NCBI GenBank assembly: GCA_031266115.1
Contig: JAISBQ010000126.1
Coordinates: forward strand, 1 to 30,112
Origin: Bifidobacteriaceae bacterium
GTDB lineage: Bacteria > Actinomycetota > Actinomycetes > Actinomycetales > WQXJ01
Reading direction: 5' to 3'
Length of the DNA: 30,112 nucleotides
How positions within the stretch are numbered: the stretch's first letter is position 1; every line of letters starts with the position of its first letter. Positions 7,205 to 16,089 of this stretch are shown here, one piece after another. The position numbers were made by a program, and so were the translations under genes. Below the pieces are notes generated by a model. It was not told the origin of the DNA. It did not search any database and worked only from the letters and a program-made list of their open reading frames with translations.

Positions 7205-9046
7205 TCAGGCGGCGGTCCCCTCATCCACCATGGCCAGGACCGTTCCGGCAGCCACCCTGGCTCCCACGTCCGCGTTGAGCGCTCGCACAGTGCCACCACG
7301 AGGCGCCGTCAGCGGCTGTTCCATCTTCATGGCCTCGAGCACCACGAGGACTTGACCGGCCTCAACCACGTCGCCTTCGCCCACCGCGACCCGCACGATC
7401 ACACCCTGCATCGGCGCCACGACGGCGCCATCGGCGCCGGCTACGCCAGGGGGCGGGACACGCCGTGGTGTACGGCGAGGTGGTGCGATGGTCGCGGCGC
7501 GCATCAGGCCGGCCGGCAACACCACTTCGAATCGCTTGCCTGCCACCTCGACCACCACTCGGCCGGTCGCGGGCGCCTCGTCCGGGCTCGACGTTGCCGG
7601 CCCGTGACCCCCGGCCTCACCGTCAGCTGGGACCACGCCTGGTGCGATAGCCGCCAACTCGGTCTCGACGAACCGCGTGTGGATACCGAACGCGCCGCCG
7701 GCGCGTCCATCCGCGGTGAAAGCCGGATTGGACACCAGCGCCCGGAGCAATCCGATCCCCGTCGCGACGCCACGGACCTCCACCTCGCGCAAGGCGCGTC
7801 GGGCTCGCGCGAGCGCCTCGACGCGGTCGCGCCCACGCACGATCACCTTACCGAGCAGCGAGTCGAAGCTCCCCGAGACTGAATCACCCTCCTCGAAGCC
7901 GAAGTCGACCCGCACCCCCGGCCCACCCGGCAGGCGAAGCCTTGTCAGAACACCGGGGCTCGGCGCAAATCCACGCGCCGGGTCCTCACCGTTGATCCTG
8001 AATTCGATGGCGTGGCCCACGGGCTCCACAGCGTCATAACCGAGCGGCTCTCCGGCGGCGATTCTGAACTGCTCGCGGACCAGGTCAACCCCCGTCACTT
8101 CCTCACTCACCGGGTGTTCAACTTGGAGGCGGGTGTTGACCTCCAGGAAGGCGACCGAGTACGGGGGAATGCCGGCGCTGACATCGCTCACGCCGGCATC
8201 GTCGGCCCACACGAGGAATTCCACGGTGGCGGCGCCCACATATCCCACGCGGCGCAGAATGGCGCGAGAGGTCCGGGCCATCTCCTCCCGTAAAGGATCG
8301 CTGAGAAACGGTGCCGGTGCCTCCTCCACCAGCTTTTGGTGGCGCCGCTGGACAGAACAATCGCGAGTCCCCACAATGGCGACCGTCCCGTAGGAATCGG
8401 CTACACACTGGGTCTCGACATGGCGTGGTGTGTCGAGGTAGCGCTCAACAAAACACTCGCCCCGTCCGAATGCGGCGGTGGCCTCGCGCGTGGCGGCCTC
8501 GACAGCGTCTGAGATCTCCGTGGCCGAGCGAATCACACGCATTCCTCGCCCGCCGCCGCCATGTGCCGCTTTCACCACCAGAGGAAAGCCATGAATGGCG
8601 GCGAAGGCACGGACGGCGTCCGGCGTGGCGACAGGTTCGTCTGTGGCGGGCAGGAGGCTCGCTCCGACCGCACGGGCAACGGCGCGGGCAGCAACCTTGT
8701 CCCCTAACGCGGCGATCGCTGAGGGCGACGGGCCTATCCATGTCAGTCCGGCATCGGCGACCCGGCTGGCGAAGTCGGCAGATTCGGCGAGGAATCCGTA
8801 TCCGGGATGCACCGCGTCGGCTTTGGCCTGCGCAGCGACAGCCAGCAATCGTTCAATGCTCAGATACGTTGTAGCTGCACCTGCCGCACCGAGCGAGAAG
8901 GCCTCATCGGCTAGGCGCACGTGAACGGCATCGCGGTCTTCCTCCGAATAGACGGCGATCGAGATCAAGCCAGCATCAGCGCAGGCACGCACGATCCGGA
9001 CGGCGACTTCGCCGCGGTTGGCGATCAGGATCCTCCTCAGTGGCAT
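7205..9046 (-). CDS. acyl-CoA carboxylase alpha subunit: biotin carboxylase fused to biotin carboxyl carrier domain
   Basis: This protein carboxylates its own biotin with ATP and bicarbonate, for transfer by a separate beta subunit to acetyl-, propionyl- or another acyl-CoA, feeding fatty-acid synthesis or catabolism. The 613 residues begin RRILIANRGEVAVRIVRAC (biotin-carboxylase N-domain). Next come the ATP-grasp glycine loop KAAHGGGGRGMRV near residue 165 and the carboxylase signature EVNTRLQVEHPVSE near 295. The BCCP domain at the C-terminus carries the biotinyl lysine in EAMKMEQP at about residue 574. The start is the ATG at 9044-9046; the frame is open further upstream but without family similarity. 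The beta subunit and biotin ligase are not in this window. The exact acyl-CoA cannot be told from the alpha chain. Confidence 0.93.
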   Translation of the reverse strand: MPLRRILIANRGEVAVRIVRACADAGLISIAVYSEEDRDAVHVRLADEAFSLGAAGAATTYLSIERLLAVAAQAKADAVHPGYGFLAESADFASRVADAGLTWIGPSPSAIAALGDKVAARAVARAVGASLLPATDEPVATPDAVRAFAAIHGFPLVVKAAHGGGGRGMRVIRSATEISDAVEAATREATAAFGRGECFVERYLDTPRHVETQCVADSYGTVAIVGTRDCSVQRRHQKLVEEAPAPFLSDPLREEMARTSRAILRRVGYVGAATVEFLVWADDAGVSDVSAGIPPYSVAFLEVNTRLQVEHPVSEEVTGVDLVREQFRIAAGEPLGYDAVEPVGHAIEFRINGEDPARGFAPSPGVLTRLRLPGGPGVRVDFGFEEGDSVSGSFDSLLGKVIVRGRDRVEALARARRALREVEVRGVATGIGLLRALVSNPAFTADGRAGGAFGIHTRFVETELAAIAPGVVPADGEAGGHGPATSSPDEAPATGRVVVEVAGKRFEVVLPAGLMRAATIAPPRRTPRRVPPPGVAGADGAVVAPMQGVIVRVAVGEGDVVEAGQVLVVLEAMKMEQPLTAPRGGTVRALNADVGARVAAGTVLAMVDEGTAA

Positions 9047-9208
9047 GGGCACCACGGTAGGCGGTCCTCGCTCGAGGACAGGCCCGCGAAACAGAGGCGA
9101 TCTGTTCCATGCCGATGCGGGCGATCCGACACGGAGAACTTTGTAGAGGTGTAACAACGTGCGGTCCCAGGTTGCTGGAGGGCATCACGGTGACCGCGAG
9201 GTGTGGAG

Positions 9209-10207
9209 CTATCGGACCAACCAGGCGGACCCGCGGGCAGGGTGCACCAGCCACGCCGTTGCCCGCGTCACGCGCGCTGTTCCCAAGGCCAGCGCCAGCG
9301 CCACACCCGCGCCAACCACGGCGGCGGTGACGCCCACCCCGCCGTCTCCTCGTAGGATTCCCGCTGCCGGCTCCACCCATCGGGCGGCCTGCAGCACCAC
9401 CAGGTGCACCAGATACACACTCAGCGAGTTGACTCCGACCACGGTGTACCAACGCCGGCGCCGCGAGGCGATCGCCGTGATCGCCGCCGCCCCGACCAGT
9501 CCGATGGCCAACGCCGCCAGCCGGATCGCCATTGAGGTCCACAGGCCGTCATCGGCGTCGTAGGCCGCACGGTGATAGAGGAACCCTCGGTCGATCCTCC
9601 AGCCCCACATCAGCCCTCCCGCAACAATCCCGGCCAACGCCACCCACGCCACACCGCGCACGGCTCGCCACCCCAGCCACTCGAACACGCGCGGGCGCAA
9701 CACCATGCCCAGGGCGAAGAACGGCACAAGCCCGGCCGTTCGTCCGATCGCCAGCAGGGATCCGACATTCGGGTCAAGCGGAAGCGCCACGGCGACCACC
9801 AGGGTGCATGCCACGGGATGGCGGAGCGCGCGCAACACGGGGGTCCCCAACCGCCACCACATCAACGCCAGCAGGAACCAGGTCGCCCCACGCGGTGTGG
9901 CCAGATCACGCGGAAACGCCGTGCCCGTCAGCAGCGCGAATTCTGCGCCAAGCAACACCTGAAAGATCATGAACGGCAGCGCCAATGTGCCCACGAGGAC
10001 TCGCAGGCGTCTGGCATCGGGCTCCCAGTTCCGCGACAAATACCCGCTGAGCAGCACAAAAGCGGGCATATGGAACGAATAGATCGCGGCATAGAGCCCC
10101 TCTGGCGCCCTCCCGCGAAGAGCCTCGATGGCGTGCCCCACCACGACCAGCACCACCAGGATCGCCTTGACGTTGTCAAGGTGGGCCACGCGTTCGTGCT
10201 GGGTCAC
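9209..10207 (-). CDS. acyltransferase family 3 integral membrane protein
   Basis: This is a polytopic membrane acyltransferase of about 332 residues, of the type that O-acetylates or otherwise acylates cell-surface sugars. The N-terminal LDNVKAILVVLVVVGHAIE carries the family's conserved histidine at the end of the first membrane segment. FHMPAFVLLSGYLSRNW follows, as usual for the family, and about nine further hydrophobic segments run to the C-terminus (for example VGVNSLSVYLVHLVVLQ). I placed the start at GTG 10207 (VTQHERVAHLDN), next to the conserved segment; an upstream extension in frame is arginine-rich and unconvincing. It diverges from the secreted LGFP/amidase gene and lies near the polysaccharide genes, so modification of a surface glycan is a reasonable inference. 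The substrate is unknown. Confidence 0.82.
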   Translation of the reverse strand: MTQHERVAHLDNVKAILVVLVVVGHAIEALRGRAPEGLYAAIYSFHMPAFVLLSGYLSRNWEPDARRLRVLVGTLALPFMIFQVLLGAEFALLTGTAFPRDLATPRGATWFLLALMWWRLGTPVLRALRHPVACTLVVAVALPLDPNVGSLLAIGRTAGLVPFFALGMVLRPRVFEWLGWRAVRGVAWVALAGIVAGGLMWGWRIDRGFLYHRAAYDADDGLWTSMAIRLAALAIGLVGAAAITAIASRRRRWYTVVGVNSLSVYLVHLVVLQAARWVEPAAGILRGDGGVGVTAAVVGAGVALALALGTARVTRATAWLVHPARGSAWLVR

Positions 10208-10367
10208 ACCGCCACTGCGCGCCTCACCCACGCCACGACACGCTAATGGATCCCTGCGGGGTCCCACGTGGCGCCGCACCGTCCGGCGTACCATCCTCGG
10301 TGGAACCCGCGTCCGCATCGGACGCCGGTGCCGACCGCACGCCGCCTACTCCTGAAATGGGACACCG

Positions 10368-11834
10368 TTGCTTCCCCGCCACCTCCCGGTCGTCACCCAT
10401 GGCACCGCGGTCATCCTCGGGGTGGTGCTCGCCGCCGTGGTGGCCCTACCCCAGGCATTGCCCAGCTTCGGCGTGGCCATCTCGTCGGCGGACGCCAGCC
10501 CCGCGCCATCGGACGCCGATGCCGTCCCCACCAGCTCCTTAGAGAGCGCCTTGCCGTCCCCGGATCCCAGCCCTGGCCCCACGGCCCCGGCCATGGACCG
10601 TGCGGATGCCACACCGGCGCCGGACCCGCCCACGCACGATCCGGTGGAGGATCAACCTCTCGGCGCCGCTCCCGACCCAGTGTCTGAGCCCGGACCGGAA
10701 CAGGTAGCAGGTGCTGGACCAACGCAGGGCGCCGGCGCCGCCCCGGCGCCGGAACTGCTGGCGCCGACCCTCACGCTTGCCGCATCGGCCGCCACAGTGC
10801 GCCCGGGTGAACGGGTCCGGCTCACGGGCCTCGCGAAGGACGGCAACACCGTCCTTGCCGGCGCCACAGTCACCATCCAGCGACGCAGCGATGAGCAATG
10901 GCGCTCTATCACGACGGCGGTCGCTGGCGACGGCGGCGCCTACACCGCATTCACCTGGGTTGACACGCGGGCCACGGTGCGCGCCATCGTCCGCCAGGCC
11001 GGCCGAGTGCTCATCGGAGGCGAGACGACCATCGCTGTTGGTGCCGTCAAGCGGTCGATGGCCCAGCGGGCCGCCGAGCTGAGAAGTGTCTACGGACGCG
11101 GGGGGACAACGCGCACGCTGACCGCTCGCGAGCGCTCCCGTGCCGGCGCATCTGACACAGCCCGTGTCAGCTACCAGCATTTGGGCGCCTCGGTCATGCT
11201 CGTCGAAGTGGCCGGGCGATCGACCGCCAAGACTTGGCTGGTCAAAGGCGCGATCCAGAAGCGCTATATCGCCACGGGCGGGCCCACAGGAGCGTTTGGT
11301 GTCCCGCTCCAGGATCCCCGGTGCGGCCTTCCCGACGGTGGATGCCTTCAAACATTTGCCCACGGGACGCTGTATTCGAGACCCGGCGAGACCTCGGCAA
11401 CACGGTTAACCGGTGCACGAGGCGACATCGTCGCCGTTCTCCTCACGCAGGTTGGATACACCCAGCGTGGGAGCCATTCAGGGACACGCATTCCGACGAA
11501 GTTCCAAGAATGGGCCGGGTCTGGGGCCGCCTGGTGTTCCATTTTTCTCGCGTGGGGCGCCAACAGAGCCGGACACGACGATATTATTCCTGCGCACCGG
11601 CATTTTCGCGACTATCGCGCGACGCTGCGTTCCGATATCCGCAGACTCCGAACGCCCAAGGCCGGAGCGTTGGTGATCATGGACGGCGGGGAGGTCCTCG
11701 GTCACGCCGCGATCGTGGAATCAGTCGATCGCGCCGCACGCAGAATCACGATCATCCACGGGAATTGGGTGATGAAAGTCCGCAGAACCACCGTGCCCGT
11801 CGCCACCAACATGGAGTTCTACTGGCCGTACTGA
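10368..11834 (+). CDS. secreted cell-wall protein with Ig-like, LGFP and C-terminal CHAP/amidase-like domains
   Basis: This is a predicted exported protein of 488 residues. A hydrophobic segment (GTAVILGVVLAAVVALPQAL, about 12-31) serves as signal peptide, ending near AISSADA. Residues 42-135 are a Pro/Ala-rich wall-spanning linker. Residues 136-215 look like a bacterial Ig-like domain (VRPGERVRLTG). Residues 294-345 fit an LGFP repeat (AIQKRYIATGGPTGAFGVPL), a cell-wall anchoring unit. The C-terminal part resembles a CHAP-type amidase: candidate catalytic cysteine in AAWCSIFLAWG (about 390) and histidine in LGHAAIVES (about 446). The only usable start before the signal segment is TTG 10368, since a stop precedes it in frame; GGGA lies 7 nt upstream. 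The likely role is peptidoglycan hydrolysis or remodelling, inferred from domains. Confidence 0.82.
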   Translation: MLPRHLPVVTHGTAVILGVVLAAVVALPQALPSFGVAISSADASPAPSDADAVPTSSLESALPSPDPSPGPTAPAMDRADATPAPDPPTHDPVEDQPLGAAPDPVSEPGPEQVAGAGPTQGAGAAPAPELLAPTLTLAASAATVRPGERVRLTGLAKDGNTVLAGATVTIQRRSDEQWRSITTAVAGDGGAYTAFTWVDTRATVRAIVRQAGRVLIGGETTIAVGAVKRSMAQRAAELRSVYGRGGTTRTLTARERSRAGASDTARVSYQHLGASVMLVEVAGRSTAKTWLVKGAIQKRYIATGGPTGAFGVPLQDPRCGLPDGGCLQTFAHGTLYSRPGETSATRLTGARGDIVAVLLTQVGYTQRGSHSGTRIPTKFQEWAGSGAAWCSIFLAWGANRAGHDDIIPAHRHFRDYRATLRSDIRRLRTPKAGALVIMDGGEVLGHAAIVESVDRAARRITIIHGNWVMKVRRTTVPVATNMEFYWPY

Positions 11835-11891
11835 CCGGCGTCGCCATGCCCGTGTTTTCGCGCGGCCCGGCGGCATTGATTTGGCGGTGCC

Positions 11892-13013
11892 TCAGAGTAC
11901 GTCTTCGCGCCCACGTCGCGTCAGTTCGTTGACCGCTTCCTTGACCAGCTGGGCGGATTCTCGCGTCGTGATCAGCAACGCGTCCGGTGTATCGACGATG
12001 ACGGCCCCTGACACACCCACCACGGCCACTACCCGCTCACTATGCGAGGCGATCAGGGCATCGGGGCTGTCGATGAGCACGGCCGCGGCGGCGGGGGATA
12101 TCGGAGAGCGAGGGGGGATCGTGACGTGCCGTGCGCCATCGGCGGCGGGCGCGGCCAAGGTGCCCACCGAACGCCAGTCGCCCACGTCATCCCACGCGAA
12201 GGCGCCGTCAACGACCGCCATGCCCCCGAGGGGTGCGAGTGGCTCGGCGATGGCGTGGTCGATGGCGATGCGCGGCAGCGTGGGCCATACCTCCCCGAGG
12301 ACACGGTCGCGGTCCGCGGTGTCCCACGCTCGCGCGATGGTCCACAAGCCGTCGGCGAGACCGGCGTGGAACTCGGTCAGCCGGTCCATCAAGGTCTGCC
12401 CGCGGGCGACGAACATGCCGGCGTTCCAGCGATAATCGCCGGCCGCGATGTAACCCTGCGCAGTGGCGGCATCCGGCTTTTCCTTGAACTCGGCCACGCG
12501 GCGAGCCGCCAGGCCGGCGAGCGGATCGGCGGCCTGAATATACCCGAACGCGGTGGACGGTCCGGTGGGCCGCACACCGATGGTCGCCACAAGCCCTTCG
12601 CGCGCGGCCTCAATGGCACCGCGAATGGCGTCGGAGAAGGCCACGTTGTCGCCGATCACGTGGTCCGCGGCGAACGATCCGACGATGGCGCTTGGGTGCC
12701 GGTACGTCATGACGGCCGCCGCCAGCCCGATGGCAGGCATCGAATCGCGAGGGGCTGGCTCGGTGAACACCTCGGCCGTGGACGGGAGCTGCCCGCGAAC
12801 AGCATCGGCGTGGGCGGCACCAGTGACGACGGCGATCCCGTCCGGTCCCGCGAGAGGCACAAGCCGGTCCCACGTCGCCTGGATCAAGGTGCGCCCGGAG
12901 CCGAACGGGTCGAGAAGGAACTTGGGGGCCCCACGCCTGGACAAGGGCCACAGCCGAGTGCCGGCTCCGCCTGCGGGGACAATGGCGCGAAAGTAGGGGA
13001 CCACGGGGCTCAC
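11892..13013 (-). CDS. manC: mannose-1-phosphate guanylyltransferase
   Basis: This enzyme makes GDP-mannose from mannose-1-phosphate and GTP, for mannosylated glycans and surface polysaccharide. The nucleotidyltransferase signature is intact at residues 12-26 (PAGGAGTRLWPLSR), followed by the PKFL element. Further family marks are VIGDNVAFSDAI, the FKEKPD segment, WNAGMFV, FAWDDVGDW and the closing ESAQLVKEAV segment. The 373-residue length fits the single-domain actinobacterial form without a phosphomannose isomerase tail. The GTG start at 13011-13013 lacks a clear ribosome-binding site, but a TACCCT -10 element ends 7 nt upstream, as in a leaderless gene. It is divergent from the truncated wzz copy and the DUF4012 gene, placing GDP-mannose supply next to the polysaccharide control genes. 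Confidence 0.93.
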   Translation of the reverse strand: MSPVVPYFRAIVPAGGAGTRLWPLSRRGAPKFLLDPFGSGRTLIQATWDRLVPLAGPDGIAVVTGAAHADAVRGQLPSTAEVFTEPAPRDSMPAIGLAAAVMTYRHPSAIVGSFAADHVIGDNVAFSDAIRGAIEAAREGLVATIGVRPTGPSTAFGYIQAADPLAGLAARRVAEFKEKPDAATAQGYIAAGDYRWNAGMFVARGQTLMDRLTEFHAGLADGLWTIARAWDTADRDRVLGEVWPTLPRIAIDHAIAEPLAPLGGMAVVDGAFAWDDVGDWRSVGTLAAPAADGARHVTIPPRSPISPAAAAVLIDSPDALIASHSERVVAVVGVSGAVIVDTPDALLITTRESAQLVKEAVNELTRRGREDVL

Positions 13014-13020
13014 GGGGCCA

Positions 13021-13026
13021 AGGGTA
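13021..13026 (-). promoter_or_regulatory. possible -10 element (TACCCT) for leaderless manC
   Basis: On the minus strand TACCCT matches TANNNT and ends 7 nt before the GTG start of manC, the usual geometry of a leaderless actinobacterial transcript. No clear -35 hexamer is seen. Confidence 0.3.
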
Positions 13027-13028
13027 CC

Positions 13029-13063
13029 GGGGGTGGGTCGGGCGTTGGTCGTGCTAGGCTCGG
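13029..13063 (+). promoter_or_regulatory. promoter with extended -10 (TGC TAGGCT), near-duplicate of the one upstream of the kinase gene
   Basis: The -10 TAGGCT at 13055-13060 is preceded by TGC, an extended -10. The 13-mer GTGCTAGGCTCGG (13051-13063) recurs exactly on the minus strand at 18258-18270, upstream of the Wzz/BY-kinase gene. Flanking sequence is also alike (CGGGGGTG further upstream, TGGTC just before). Here the start of the truncated wzz copy follows after only 24 bp. Confidence 0.5.
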
Positions 13064-13084
13064 CGCCGAAAACGAAAGTCTGGC

Positions 13085-13180
13085 GTGAAACTCACTGACT
13101 TGATCCGAATCGTCCGCAAGCACTGGACGATGGTCTCACCGTTCGCGACCCCGGCGGGGGTGGGATGCTGTGTCTCCTGA
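13085..13180 (+). pseudogene. truncated copy of the Wzz/BY-kinase start (31 codons)
   Basis: The reading frame from GTG 13085 begins VKLTDLIRIVRKHWTM and stops at the TGA at 13178-13180. The intact kinase gene on the other strand begins VELTDYIRIVRKRWIM. By hand alignment 13072-13132 matches the minus strand from 17952 to 17892 at 51 of 61 positions, including the ribosome-binding region ACGAAAG. Similarity fades after about 25 codons, before the first membrane segment would be complete. The stop overlaps the DUF4012 GTG (13170) by 11 bp. It is either the relic of a second wzz gene or a leader peptide reused to couple translation to DUF4012. Confidence 0.6.
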
Positions 13181-15467
13181 CCGCGAAAACCCGTCCGTCG
13201 GCGATCACGGCGGTCATCCCCGATCCAGCCAGGGCTCAGAGGATGGAGCCGGGGCTGGGCGGAGTTCCGGCGCCAGACCGGCTCCCTCATCAGATCAGCG
13301 CCGTCGCCAAGCGTCCAAGGGGCCCAGGCCCGGCCCCCGCCGCCCTTCTGACAACCACAACCACACAGGCAAGTGGAAGCGGCACTCCGAACGGGAACCG
13401 GACCAGTGGAACCGCTCGCGCGAGCGGGTGGTGCACCCCACCGCGCCACCCCACCCAGTCCACCTACCCGATCGTCCGCACCGCGACCACGGCCAATCGG
13501 GTGGACACGATCGCCACCTGAAGCGGCCCGGCGCCAGGCACCACCCACGGCGACCACGCCGGCAGGACCATGACCAGCGTCAACGCGGCCGTGGTGCCAC
13601 GCCGCAACAACGCGCGCGCGGGCATCGTCCAGACGGGGGCACGCAGCAGCACCGTCACCACCGGCGGTCGTTTATCGCGCGGCACAAGATTCTCACCGCG
13701 ATGGGACTGACGATTGGCGTCCTTATCGCCGTCGGTGCGTGGGCCGGGTGGCACCTGTATACGCTCGGCACCAACGCGCTGCATCTTGCCGGACTGGTCG
13801 ACACCGTCCAGCAACATGCGAAACAGGGTGACGTTCCGGCGCTGATCGACGATCTCTACGATGTCCACCGCTATTCCGTCGCCGCCTACAACGCGGCTTC
13901 AGACCCCACGGTGATGGCGCTCCACGCGATGCCGGGAATCGGAGACGATCTGAGGGCCGCGCGAGAAGTCACGAGGGTCGCCCGAGACCTGACCGCCGCC
14001 ACCGGCACCCTGGCATCGATGGCCCCCCGTGTCACCGGAAACCAGATCCTTACCGAAGACGGACGAATCGACCTGACACTCATCGGCACAGTCCACACGG
14101 CCATGACCGAGCTGGCCAGTGCGGCCGAGGCGGGCTCGAAGCGCCTCGGTTCGCTCGACCAGGGCAGCCTTCTGCCGCAAATCGGAGAGCCCATCGACAG
14201 GCTGGTCGGATGGTTGGAACAAGTTCCGGGTGCCGTCGACAGAGCCGAGCCCTATCTGCAGCTTCTGCCGTTGTTGCTCGGCGAGAACGATGAGCGGACC
14301 TGGTTTGTCATCATGCAGAACCTCGACGAGGCGCGGCCTTCTGGCGGCCTGCTCGCCTCATGGTTGGTGCTACATGCCAACAACGGCCTCATCGAGGTGC
14401 TTGCCCAAGGCACCAATGACGATCTCACCGCCACAGGCAACGTCGACTATTCCCATGCCATGGATGCCAGCTACCGGACACTGTGGGGCGACAACCTCTC
14501 CGGCTGGCTGTCCATGAACCTCTCTGCCAACTTCCCCGACAATGCCCGACTGATGCGGGATGCCTGGAACGCACGAGGTGAGGCTCAGGTGGACGGCGTG
14601 GTCTCGTTTGGCCAAGGCACCCTGCCCTATCTGGCCGCGGCTGTGGGTCCCGTCGACGCGGGCGAGAGATCCATCGCGCCCGCCGATCTTGAGGAATATC
14701 TCCGGGTCGGTGTCTACCGCGATTATGAGGACCCAGACACCAAGGACAAGATGGTCGCCTCACTCATGATCCAGGTGTTCGACAAGCTCATGGCCGGGAA
14801 CCTGAATCTCGGCTACTTCCTCGACACCGTCACTGGGTATGAGAGCGCCGACCGCGTGCAGATGTGGTCCGCCGATCCCACCATTCAGCAGACGATCGCT
14901 GCCGCCGATCTGTCGGGTGAATTCCCGTCCGCCGAAGGTCCCGTATCCACGGTTCGGCTGGTCAATGCCGGCGGCAACAAGCTCGACACCTTCATGGATC
15001 TGGATGTCGCCTACCTGTTGGGTGATTGCGAGATGGACGAGGAATACGACGTCGAGTGGCGGACCAGCACCATGACCGTGAAGCTCACAAACTCTGTTCC
15101 CGACGGGCTGCCCCCCTACATGACCGGTCGGTTGGACTTGATCGACGAAGGCGTTGACCCTTCTCGCGTGGTGGTCGGATCGAACCGCGACTTTGTCGTG
15201 ATCTACGCGCCAGTGGGAGCCACGATCGCTTCCGTGACCGTGGACGGCGCCGAAGCCTATGTCCACGGCGCCGAATTGAGCGGCCGCGAGGTGGCATTGG
15301 TCGACGTTGAGACCAATCCCGGGACAAGCCGCATCATCAAGGTCACGTGGTCCGAGCCCGCCACCGATTCTGTCGGACGTGCGCTACCCACTAGCCCCGA
15401 GGTGGTCTTGCCGCCTCTCGCCAACCCGGTCACGCTGAGCCTCGAACCGGGGAACACCTGCCCGTAG
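13170..15467 (+). CDS. DUF4012 membrane-anchored surface protein
   Basis: This is a DUF4012 protein of up to 765 residues, a family found beside polysaccharide genes in actinobacteria; its biochemical role is unknown. Residues 1-170 form a very hydrophilic Arg/His/Pro/Gln-rich tail, presumably cytoplasmic. Residues about 175-197 (ILTAMGLTIGVLIAVGAWAG) are one membrane segment. The rest is extracytoplasmic and includes the family hallmarks ERTWFVIMQNLDEARPSGG and YSHAMDASYRTLWGDN. The start is uncertain: GTG 13170 overlaps the stop of the truncated wzz frame and gives the full frame, while ATG 13701, close to the membrane segment, is the most conservative alternative. Codons in the tail have weaker G/C bias at third positions than the rest. 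It converges with the phosphatase/kinase pair. Confidence 0.83.
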   Translation: MSPDRENPSVGDHGGHPRSSQGSEDGAGAGRSSGARPAPSSDQRRRQASKGPRPGPRRPSDNHNHTGKWKRHSEREPDQWNRSRERVVHPTAPPHPVHLPDRPHRDHGQSGGHDRHLKRPGARHHPRRPRRQDHDQRQRGRGATPQQRARGHRPDGGTQQHRHHRRSFIARHKILTAMGLTIGVLIAVGAWAGWHLYTLGTNALHLAGLVDTVQQHAKQGDVPALIDDLYDVHRYSVAAYNAASDPTVMALHAMPGIGDDLRAAREVTRVARDLTAATGTLASMAPRVTGNQILTEDGRIDLTLIGTVHTAMTELASAAEAGSKRLGSLDQGSLLPQIGEPIDRLVGWLEQVPGAVDRAEPYLQLLPLLLGENDERTWFVIMQNLDEARPSGGLLASWLVLHANNGLIEVLAQGTNDDLTATGNVDYSHAMDASYRTLWGDNLSGWLSMNLSANFPDNARLMRDAWNARGEAQVDGVVSFGQGTLPYLAAAVGPVDAGERSIAPADLEEYLRVGVYRDYEDPDTKDKMVASLMIQVFDKLMAGNLNLGYFLDTVTGYESADRVQMWSADPTIQQTIAAADLSGEFPSAEGPVSTVRLVNAGGNKLDTFMDLDVAYLLGDCEMDEEYDVEWRTSTMTVKLTNSVPDGLPPYMTGRLDLIDEGVDPSRVVVGSNRDFVVIYAPVGATIASVTVDGAEAYVHGAELSGREVALVDVETNPGTSRIIKVTWSEPATDSVGRALPTSPEVVLPPLANPVTLSLEPGNTCP

Positions 15468-15474
15468 GGCCCGT

Positions 15475-16089
15475 TCAACTCCGATCTTGCCCGAACAGCG
15501 CGTCGAATCCTTGTCGTAGCGGATCGATGAGTTGGAGTTCCATGACCCGGAAGGCCGCCTTGTTGCCGAGAACCGGATCGGCAATGTCGTCGTCCTTCGC
15601 CGTCCGGCGAGGTCCCAGCCCCCGCCGGCGGCTGATCGCGTCCAGCGCCGCTAACGCGCTGTCAACCGAATCACCGGAACCCCCGCCATCACGTGCTGTC
15701 CCCTCTGGGAGGGGCGACATGGACACCGACTGGGCGAGTGCCGCGAACTCGCGGATTGTGTAAACCTTGGGCGCCGCGCGGGGGAGAAGGTGAGCGACCA
15801 CCGCGCGGTGAGCGCGTTCAGCGGTGAGGATGAGGTCGGCGGAACGAACCTGCGCCGTGGATAGGGCACGAGCGGTGTGGTCGGGTGAAGCACCATGCGC
15901 GCGTGCCACCGCCGCGGCTTCCGGATGCATCGGGTAGCCGACGGCAGGCCGCGTGCCCCCGGAGGTGACGATGACGCGATCGCCCATGCCGGCCTGCGCC
16001 GCCCAACGAGCAATCAACGCGGCGGCGAGGGGTGAACGGCAGACGTTTCCCGTGCACACGGTCACGACGCGGAACACCCGGCCGCCCAC
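15475..16089 (-). CDS. low-molecular-weight protein-tyrosine phosphatase
   Basis: This phosphatase probably dephosphorylates the adjacent BY-kinase and other tyrosine phosphoproteins, the usual Wzb/Wzc pairing. The P-loop CTGNVCRS near residue 12 fits CX5R(S/T), with the first cysteine as nucleophile. The general-acid loop is DIADPVLG near residue 175. With 204 residues it is longer than the classic 150-160; the extra part is a Gly/Ser-rich insert at about 120-150. The GTG start (16087-16089) shares one base with the kinase stop TAG (16089-16091), so the pair is translationally coupled. Only 7 bp separate its stop from the DUF4012 stop on the other strand, leaving no room for a separate terminator. 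Confidence 0.92.
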   Translation of the reverse strand: MGGRVFRVVTVCTGNVCRSPLAAALIARWAAQAGMGDRVIVTSGGTRPAVGYPMHPEAAAVARAHGASPDHTARALSTAQVRSADLILTAERAHRAVVAHLLPRAAPKVYTIREFAALAQSVSMSPLPEGTARDGGGSGDSVDSALAALDAISRRRGLGPRRTAKDDDIADPVLGNKAAFRVMELQLIDPLRQGFDALFGQDRS

